From the NCBI RefSeq assembly GCF_026339955.1, contig NZ_JAPEPW010000001.1, positions 6,841,001 through 6,905,000 on the forward strand: a stretch of 64,000 nt of DNA. The letters run 5' to 3'. A model generated the notes under the pieces. The model had not been told where the DNA came from. It ran no database searches and saw only the letters and a list, made by a program, of their open reading frames with translations. Below, one piece after another: positions 58,634 through 64,000 of this stretch (position 1 is the stretch's first letter; the number at the start of each line of letters is the position of its first letter). The stretch is from Streptomyces sp. NBC_01549 (GTDB lineage: Bacteria > Actinomycetota > Actinomycetes > Streptomycetales > Streptomycetaceae). Made by a program: the position numbers and the translations under genes.

Positions 58634-60250
58634 TCAGGAGTCGAAGCGAGCACGCAACGCCTTCTTGTCGAACTTGCCGACTCCGGTGCGCGGGATGGCC
58701 TCCACGACCTCGATACGGTCCGGGAGCTGCCAGCGCGCGAAGCCTCCGGCCTCGAGGTGCGCCCGTACGCGTGCGAGGGTCACGGTGGAGCCCGGGCGCG
58801 GGGCGACGCAGATCAGCGGACGCTCCTGCCACTTGTCGTCGGGAACGGCGATGACCGCGGCTTCGGCGACCTCCGGCAGCGCCATGACGGCCGACTCCAT
58901 GTCCACCGAGGAGATCCACTCGCCGCCGGACTTGATGAGATCCTTCGCACGGTCGGCGATGACGACATAGCCGTCCGGTGAGCCGATGGCGATGTCCCCG
59001 GTACGGAACCAGCCGTCCTGCGTGAACTGGGCGGCGCCCTCACCGCCGAGGTAGGAATCGGCGATCCATGGCCCGCGGACGAGCAGATCGCCCATCGACG
59101 TTCCGTCCCACGCAACGGAGTTGCCCGCCTCGTCTCGAATGTCCATCTGTACACCGGGCAGCGGAAGACCGGCCCGGGTGCGCACCGCGTCGGAGATCCG
59201 GTCCTCGTCCCAGTCGCGCATCCGCTCCTTCGGCCACGCCACACTGGCCAGCGGCGAGGTCTCGGTCATGCCCCACACCTGCACGAGAGGGATGCCGAAG
59301 TCGCGCCGGTAGCGTTCGATCAGGGCGCGCGGCGGACGGGCCCCGCCGCACAGCAGATGCCGTAGCGACGGCAGCCCACCGCGGGCGGTGATCTCGTCGG
59401 CGACCGCCATCCAGATGGTGGGCACGCCCGCGGCGACCGTGACCCGCTCGGCGGCCATCAGCTCGACCAGGGCCACGGGATCCAGCGAGCCACTGAGGAA
59501 CACCTGCTTGGCACCGTACGGAGTGGCGGTGTAGGGGACGCCCCAGGCATTGGCGTGGAACATGGGCACGACCGGCAGTACGCAGTCACCGGGGCCGATG
59601 GCCATGGCGGACCGCGAGGACGCGGCGATGGCGTGCAGCACGGTCGAACGGTGTGTGTAGAGCACGCCCTTGGGGCGGCCGGTGGTGCCGGAGGTGTAAC
59701 ACAGGCCGAGCGGCGACCGTTCGTCGATGTCGCGGGGGGCGTACCCGTCCGGCAGGCCGGCGATCAGCTGTTCGTACGCCACCACCCCGGGCAGCGCGGT
59801 GTCGGGCACCTCGTCGCCGAGCACGATGACATGCCGCACGCCGGCGAGGCCGCCCCGCGCGTGCACCTTCTCCAGAAGTGGCAGCAGATCGGGATCGGCC
59901 AGGATGGCGCGGTCGTCCGCGTGGCCGATGACGTACGCCAGGTCCTCGGGGGAGAGCCGCAGGTTCAGGGTGTGCAGGACGCGCCCGGTGCAGGGCACGG
60001 CCCAGTAGGCCTCCAGGTGCCGGTATCCGTTCCAGGCGAGGGTGGCCACCCGGTCGTCCGGCGCCAGGCCGAGGGCGTCCAGGGCATGCATCAACTGCTG
60101 GGCGCGGCGGGCGAATTCGGCGTAGGTGTAACGGTGCACACGGCCGTCGGGAAGTCGCGTGACCACCTCGGTGTCGGGAAAGTAGCGCGGGGCGTGTCCG
60201 AACAGCAGCCACGTGTTGAGCGGGGTCTCCATCATCGCCATGGCGCTCAT
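58634..60250 (-). CDS. AMP-dependent acyl-CoA synthetase (fatty/aromatic acid ligase)
   Basis: A 538-residue adenylate-forming ligase. Core motifs: GLCYTSGTTGRPKGVLYTHRS (A3), VPMFHANAWGVPYTATPYGAK, VQVWGMTETSPLASVAWP, FRTGDIAIGSPDGYVVIADRAKDLIKSGGEWISS (A7-A8) and the catalytic Lys in PRTGVGKFDKKALR (A10). It activates a carboxylic acid to acyl-CoA; chain type unknown. Four ATGs at the start are possible (60232, 60235, 60241, 60250). Divergent from the ABC importer 232 bp away. Confidence 0.92.
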   Translation of the reverse strand: MSAMAMMETPLNTWLLFGHAPRYFPDTEVVTRLPDGRVHRYTYAEFARRAQQLMHALDALGLAPDDRVATLAWNGYRHLEAYWAVPCTGRVLHTLNLRLSPEDLAYVIGHADDRAILADPDLLPLLEKVHARGGLAGVRHVIVLGDEVPDTALPGVVAYEQLIAGLPDGYAPRDIDERSPLGLCYTSGTTGRPKGVLYTHRSTVLHAIAASSRSAMAIGPGDCVLPVVPMFHANAWGVPYTATPYGAKQVFLSGSLDPVALVELMAAERVTVAAGVPTIWMAVADEITARGGLPSLRHLLCGGARPPRALIERYRRDFGIPLVQVWGMTETSPLASVAWPKERMRDWDEDRISDAVRTRAGLPLPGVQMDIRDEAGNSVAWDGTSMGDLLVRGPWIADSYLGGEGAAQFTQDGWFRTGDIAIGSPDGYVVIADRAKDLIKSGGEWISSVDMESAVMALPEVAEAAVIAVPDDKWQERPLICVAPRPGSTVTLARVRAHLEAGGFARWQLPDRIEVVEAIPRTGVGKFDKKALRARFDS

Positions 60251-60362
60251 CGTCACCGCGGTGCGGGACCCGGGCGACGGAGGAAGACTCCAGAACGTCC
60301 CCCACCTCGGTGGAGCAAGTACCCACACCGGCGACGGGTGGAGCGGCGCGGGGAGGGAGAAG

Positions 60363-60378
60363 ACCCACACCCGTGTGG
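60363..60378. promoter_or_regulatory. Palindromic operator candidate between ligase and ABC importer
   Basis: CCCACAC-CC-GTGTGGG is a perfect 7 bp inverted repeat in the 232 bp divergent gap (60251-60482). It is the only clear palindrome there; no regulator gene is near, so the binding protein is unknown. Confidence 0.5.
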
Positions 60379-60482
60379 GGGTGCCTTGTGGAGATTCTCT
60401 CCGTAGCCGCCGCTCATGGCCGAACTTAACGTCTGCCCCACATCGGCAACCGCCGCTGCATCCCCTGCGCATCCGAGGCGTC

Positions 60483-61241
60483 ATGACACCACCGCGCGCC
60501 ATCCTGGTCACGCAAGGCCTGTCCAAGGAGTTCCAGGGATTCCGCGCCGTCAGCGCGGTGGACCTGAGGGTCGCCGAGGGCACGGTCCACGCGCTCGTAG
60601 GCCCCAACGGGGCGGGAAAGACAACCCTGTTCAACCTGCTGACCGGATTTCTCACGCCGTCCGGCGGGAGCGTCACCTTCGCCGGACACGACATCACCGG
60701 GCGGCCGCCGGAGCGCATCGCCGGCCTCGGTATCGCCCGCTCCTTCCAAGTCACCAGCCTCTTTCCGCAGATGACAGCCCGGGAACACGTCGAGCTCGCC
60801 CTCCAGTCGGGCACCGGACTGGGCCGCAGGTTCTGGCGCACGGACAAACTGATGCGCCGCTTCTCCGGCCGGGCTCTCGAACTCCTCGGCGACGTCGGAC
60901 TCGAGCACCTCGCCGACCGGCCCGCCGGAAATCTTCCGTACGGGCAGAAGCGCGCGCTGGAACTGGCACTCGCCCTCGCCCTGGACCCGGCGCTGTTGCT
61001 GCTCGACGAGCCGACGGCCGGCATGGGCCTGGAGGACGTCGACCGCACCGTGGCCCTCATCGAGAGGATCCGCGAGGGACGTACCGTGGTGATGGTCGAG
61101 CACAACATGAGCGTCGTCGGCTCGCTCGCCGACACCGTCACGGTCCTGCAGCGCGGCGAAGTGCTCGTGGAGGGCCCCTACGACCGGGTCAGGACCGATC
61201 CACGGGTCGTCGAGGCGTACCTGGGGGCCGACGTTGCTTGA
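60483..61241 (+). CDS. ABC importer ATPase (LivG type)
   Basis: A 252-residue ATPase of branched-chain-amino-acid-type importers. Walker A VGPNGAGKTTLFNLLTG (about 39-55), LivG-typical GIARSFQVTSLFPQMTAREH, signature NLPYGQKRALELALALALDP with Walker B LLLLDEPTAGMG, and HNMSVVGSLADTVTVLQRGEV. ATG at 60483. Start of a livG-livF-livK-livH-type series. Confidence 0.93.
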   Translation: MTPPRAILVTQGLSKEFQGFRAVSAVDLRVAEGTVHALVGPNGAGKTTLFNLLTGFLTPSGGSVTFAGHDITGRPPERIAGLGIARSFQVTSLFPQMTAREHVELALQSGTGLGRRFWRTDKLMRRFSGRALELLGDVGLEHLADRPAGNLPYGQKRALELALALALDPALLLLDEPTAGMGLEDVDRTVALIERIREGRTVVMVEHNMSVVGSLADTVTVLQRGEVLVEGPYDRVRTDPRVVEAYLGADVA

Positions 61242-61926
61242 GATCAAGGGCGTCAGCGCGCGGTACGGCGAGGCCACCGCCCTGGACGAGGTGTCCCTGC
61301 GGGTCGGCGAGGGCGAGGTCGTCACCCTCGTCGGCCGTAACGGCGCGGGAAAGACCACCCTGCTGCGCTGCGCCATGGGGCTGCACCGTGAGATGACCGG
61401 CCGGGTCGCGCTGGCGGGCAAGGACATTACCGCGGCACCGCCGCATCGCAGGGCCCGGCTCGGCCTCGGGTACGTGCCCGACGACCGCGGCATCTACGCG
61501 GGCCTGTCCGTCGAGGAGAACCTGACCCTGCCGCCGGCCTCGCCGGGCTCCGCGTGGCCACTGCCCCGGATCTACGACGCCTTCCCGGTGCTCGCCGCGC
61601 GCCGCCGCTTCCCCGGCGGCAAGCTCTCCGGCGGTGAACAGCAGATGCTCGCCCTCGCCCGGGTCCTACGTGCCGGCGCGCGCGTACTGCTGTGCGACGA
61701 GCCGACCGAGGGCCTTGCCCCGGTCATCGTGCAGCAGATCGGCGAGATCCTGCGCGGGGCCAAGGAGCACGGAGTGTCGGTGCTGCTCGTGGAGCAGAAT
61801 CTGCGCTTCGCCGCGTCCGTCGCCGACCGCCACTACCTCCTCGCACAGGGCCGGATCGTCGAGGCGCTCGACAACGCCGACGTACGGCGGCGCGAGGGCG
61901 AACTCCTCGCCTATCTCGGACTGTGA
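61234..61926 (+). CDS. ABC importer ATPase (LivF type)
   Basis: A 230-residue ATPase: Walker A VGRNGAGKTTLLRCAMG, LGYVPDDRGIYAGLSVEENL (LivF-typical), signature KLSGGEQQMLALARVL and Walker B VLLCDEPTEGLAPVIV. TTG start overlapping the LivG stop by 8 bp, hence coupled. Pairs with LivG on the permeases. Confidence 0.93.
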   Translation: MLEIKGVSARYGEATALDEVSLRVGEGEVVTLVGRNGAGKTTLLRCAMGLHREMTGRVALAGKDITAAPPHRRARLGLGYVPDDRGIYAGLSVEENLTLPPASPGSAWPLPRIYDAFPVLAARRRFPGGKLSGGEQQMLALARVLRAGARVLLCDEPTEGLAPVIVQQIGEILRGAKEHGVSVLLVEQNLRFAASVADRHYLLAQGRIVEALDNADVRRREGELLAYLGL

Positions 61927-61974
61927 CATCTCGTCACCTCCGCTCATTCGGGACGTACGCATCAGGAGGAAGTA

Positions 61975-63222
61975 ATGAAGCACAGGCTGTCGACGGTCGT
62001 GGCCACGGCCGCGGTGGGGGCACTGCTCGCGGGCTGCGGGGGCGGCGGACCGAGCTCGGGCGGTGGGAAGGTCAGCGACGACAAGATCGTGCTCGGTGTG
62101 CTCACCGACCTGTCCGGCGTCTACGCGGACATCGCGGGACCGAACTCGGTGCAGGCCGTGCAGATGGCCGTCGACGACTTCAAGAAGAAGTACGGCGACA
62201 AGGCGATCACCCAGAACATCGAGGTCATCAAGGCCGACCACCAGAACAAGCCGGAGATCGCCAACACCCAGGCTCGGGAGATGTACGACCGCAAGAAGGC
62301 CGACGCGCTCTTCGACGTGCCGACCTCGTCGGCGGCCCTCGCGGTGCAGACCGTCGCCGGCCAGGCCAAGAAGCTGTACTTCAACACCGGCGCCGCCACC
62401 ACGGAACTCGCGGGCAAGACCTGCAATCCGTACACCTATGAATGGGCCTACGACACCTACATGCTGGCGCACGGCACCGGCGGCGCGGTCACCGAAGCGG
62501 GAGGCAGGAACTGGTACACGATCTACCCGGACTACGCCTTCGGGCAGGACATGCAGAAGAAGTTCGAGACGGCCATCAAGGGCGCGGGCGGCAAGGTCGT
62601 CGCCAAGGACCCCACGCCGTTCCCCAGCGACAACTACTCCACCTTCCTGCTCAAGGCACCGGGCCTGAAGCCGAAGCCGCAGGTGCTCGGGGCCCTGCAG
62701 GCGGGCGGTGACCTGGCCAACGTCGTCAAGCAGTACCAGCAGTTCAAGCTGAAGGACAAGGGCATCGAGCTGGCCATCGGCCTGCTCTTCGACACCGATA
62801 TCAAGGCCATCGGCGCGGACAAACTTGCCGGAACCATGTTCACCACGGCCTGGTTCTGGAATGTCGACGCCAAGGCCCAGGCCTGGGCCGACCGGTTCAA
62901 GGAGCGCACAGGACAGCGGCCCACCTTCGACCAGGCGGCCGACTACTCGGCGGCGACGCACTATCTGGAGGCCGCGCAGAAGGCGGGCAGCGACAAGGCG
63001 GCCGACGTCTCGAAGGAGCTGGACGGCACCAAGTTCAGCGACTTCTTCGCCCACAACGCCACCATCCGCGCCGAGGACCACCGGGTCGTCCACGACGCGT
63101 ACCTGGCCAGGGTCAAGGACCCGGCCAAGGCGAGCGAGGCCGGTGACTACACCGAGCCGGTCAAGACCATTCCCGCCGCCGAGGCGTTCGACCAGCCTTC
63201 GCCTGACTGCCATCTCAGCTGA
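61975..63222 (+). CDS. Substrate-binding lipoprotein of the importer
   Basis: A 415-residue lipoprotein with lipobox LLAGC (Cys about 23). The type-1 binding fold starts LGVLTDLSGVYADIAGPNSV and includes YDRKKADALFDVPTSSAALA, YTIYPDYAFGQDMQKKFE and the C-terminal hinge LDGTKFSDFFAHNATIRAEDHRV. Related proteins bind amino acids, aromatic acids or short-chain acids; the neighbouring acyl-CoA ligase favours a carboxylic acid. AGGAGG site upstream of the ATG. Confidence 0.92.
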   Translation: MKHRLSTVVATAAVGALLAGCGGGGPSSGGGKVSDDKIVLGVLTDLSGVYADIAGPNSVQAVQMAVDDFKKKYGDKAITQNIEVIKADHQNKPEIANTQAREMYDRKKADALFDVPTSSAALAVQTVAGQAKKLYFNTGAATTELAGKTCNPYTYEWAYDTYMLAHGTGGAVTEAGGRNWYTIYPDYAFGQDMQKKFETAIKGAGGKVVAKDPTPFPSDNYSTFLLKAPGLKPKPQVLGALQAGGDLANVVKQYQQFKLKDKGIELAIGLLFDTDIKAIGADKLAGTMFTTAWFWNVDAKAQAWADRFKERTGQRPTFDQAADYSAATHYLEAAQKAGSDKAADVSKELDGTKFSDFFAHNATIRAEDHRVVHDAYLARVKDPAKASEAGDYTEPVKTIPAAEAFDQPSPDCHLS

Positions 63223-63282
63223 CCACCGGGGTCCGGCGGCCCGCACGACGGGCAGGCCGCCGGCCGAAGACGGGACCCACTC

Positions 63283-64000
63283 ATGACCTCGTTTCTCCAA
63301 CAGGCCTTCAACGGACTGGTCAGCGGCAGCTTCTACGCCCTTCTCGCCCTCGGCCTCGCCGTCATCTTCGGCATGCTGCGCGTGGTGAACTTCGCCCACG
63401 GCGCGCTCTACATGCTCGGCGCGTTCGGCGCGGTCGCCCTCGCCGACAGCGCGGGGCTCGGCTTCTGGTGGGCCCTGCTGCTCGTGCCCCTCGCACTCGC
63501 CGTCGCCGGCACCCTCCTCGAACGGGTGCTGATCCGCCGCCTGACGGCCCTCGACCCGCTCTACAACTTCCTGCTCACCTTCGGCATCGCGCTGGTCTGC
63601 CAGGACCTGCTGCGCATGAAGTACGGCGCGCAGTCGCAGCCCTACGAGCGAGGTCCCTTCCCCGGCTCCATGGATCTGGGCCTGTTCGACTTCCCGCGCT
63701 ACCAGGTGTTCGTACTCGCCGTCTCGGTCGCTCTCTGCCTGGCCGTGTGGCTGCTGCTCACCCGCACCCGGATCGGGACCATCGTGCGCGCGGCCACCGA
63801 ACGCCCGGAACTCACCGGGGCGTTCGGCATCGACACGGGGCGCTGGGTCACGCCGGTCTTCGGCTTCGGCGTCGGGCTCGCGGCCCTGGCCGGTGTGCTC
63901 GCCGCACCCATGCGGGCGGTCAACTCCGGTATGGGCGGCGACCTGATCATCACGGTGTTCGCGGTCGTCGTCATCGGCGGCCTCGGCTCCGTCTTCGGCT
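63283..64000 (+). CDS. ABC importer permease (LivH type), partial
   Basis: ATG at 63283; the gene runs off the right edge after 239 codons. It is a hydrophobic LivH-type permease: LVSGSFYALLALGLAVIFGMLRVVNFAHGALYML near the N-terminus, YNFLLTFGIALVCQDLLRM, and GIDTGRWVTPVFGFGVGLAALAGVLAAPM with the helix-loop contact for the ATPases. 60 bp after the binding-protein gene. Confidence 0.92.
   Translation, partial: MTSFLQQAFNGLVSGSFYALLALGLAVIFGMLRVVNFAHGALYMLGAFGAVALADSAGLGFWWALLLVPLALAVAGTLLERVLIRRLTALDPLYNFLLTFGIALVCQDLLRMKYGAQSQPYERGPFPGSMDLGLFDFPRYQVFVLAVSVALCLAVWLLLTRTRIGTIVRAATERPELTGAFGIDTGRWVTPVFGFGVGLAALAGVLAAPMRAVNSGMGGDLIITVFAVVVIGGLGSVFG

Noticed and set aside
1..64000. Secondary-metabolite cluster, prophage, tRNA or rRNA genes
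   Set aside because: No PKS/NRPS, phage structural, integrase, tRNA or rRNA sequences were recognised anywhere in the window.

Overview
The window reads as chromosomal DNA of a Streptomyces-type actinomycete. GC is very high with strong third-position G/C bias, GTG and TTG starts are frequent, and there are many Tat or lipoprotein signal peptides. Typical streptomycete content includes an egtABCD ergothioneine operon, a CebR-type box before a cellulase, AbfB-domain arabinan enzymes and a sigma-R-type promoter before a thioredoxin. All calls come from reading the sequence; no database search was run.

Layout. 1-5.4 kb: 5' part of a UvrA-like ATPase, a flavin monooxygenase, a divergent SDR/aldo-keto reductase pair and an L,D-transpeptidase lipoprotein. 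5.4-11.1 kb: a secreted GH9 cellulase with a perfect CebR palindrome, an unusual membrane protein (sigma-like and zinc-finger domains inside, ricin lectin and Gly/Tyr tail outside) and a deacetylase-like lipoprotein. 11.2-12.9 kb: a dead TnpB-like gene. 13-17.3 kb: a DUF4232-type lipoprotein, a receptor kinase divergent from an ECF sigma factor, and a secreted protein. 17.3-24.3 kb: a co-directional arabinan set (GH127, two GH43-AbfB enzymes, a jacalin-tailed phosphodiesterase). 24.5-31.7 kb: a HAD phosphatase, dodecin, egtABCD, a microbial PARG with a tiny coupled leader ORF, and a PemK/MazF-like protein. 31.7-32.2 kb: relics of a divergent gene pair that lost both 5' ends. 32.3-41.7 kb: flotillin/NfeD, amidase, LacI regulator, pobA with an aldehyde dehydrogenase, and thioredoxin divergent from a flavin disulfide-reductase-like enzyme. 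42.2-48.2 kb: peptide deformylase, PepSY membrane protein, BlaI regulator followed by an M56::CNNM fusion relic, TPR protein, two MarR regulators and a pirin.

48.6-55.8 kb looks like an acquired, partly decayed island. IS-transposase scraps border a glucose-6-phosphate / pentose-phosphate module: rpiA with an internal deletion, a Cof-type phosphatase, polyphosphate glucokinase (ppgK), a transketolase cut to its N-terminal domain, gnd, pgl and zwf. PpgK, Zwf, Pgl and Gnd together would take glucose plus polyphosphate to ribulose-5-phosphate with two reduced cofactors, whereas both non-oxidative enzymes are broken. 55.9-64 kb: an unrecognised protein, a tannase-like secreted hydrolase coupled to a 5'-truncated isochorismatase-like ORF, an acyl-CoA ligase and, divergently, a branched-chain-amino-acid-type ABC importer running off the end.

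Most unusual items: the sigma/zinc-finger/lectin membrane chimera (7738-9714), the oxidative pentose-phosphate plus polyphosphate-glucokinase island, and several clean genomic scars (nonsense TnpB, double 5'-deletion relic, M56::CNNM fusion, internally deleted rpiA).
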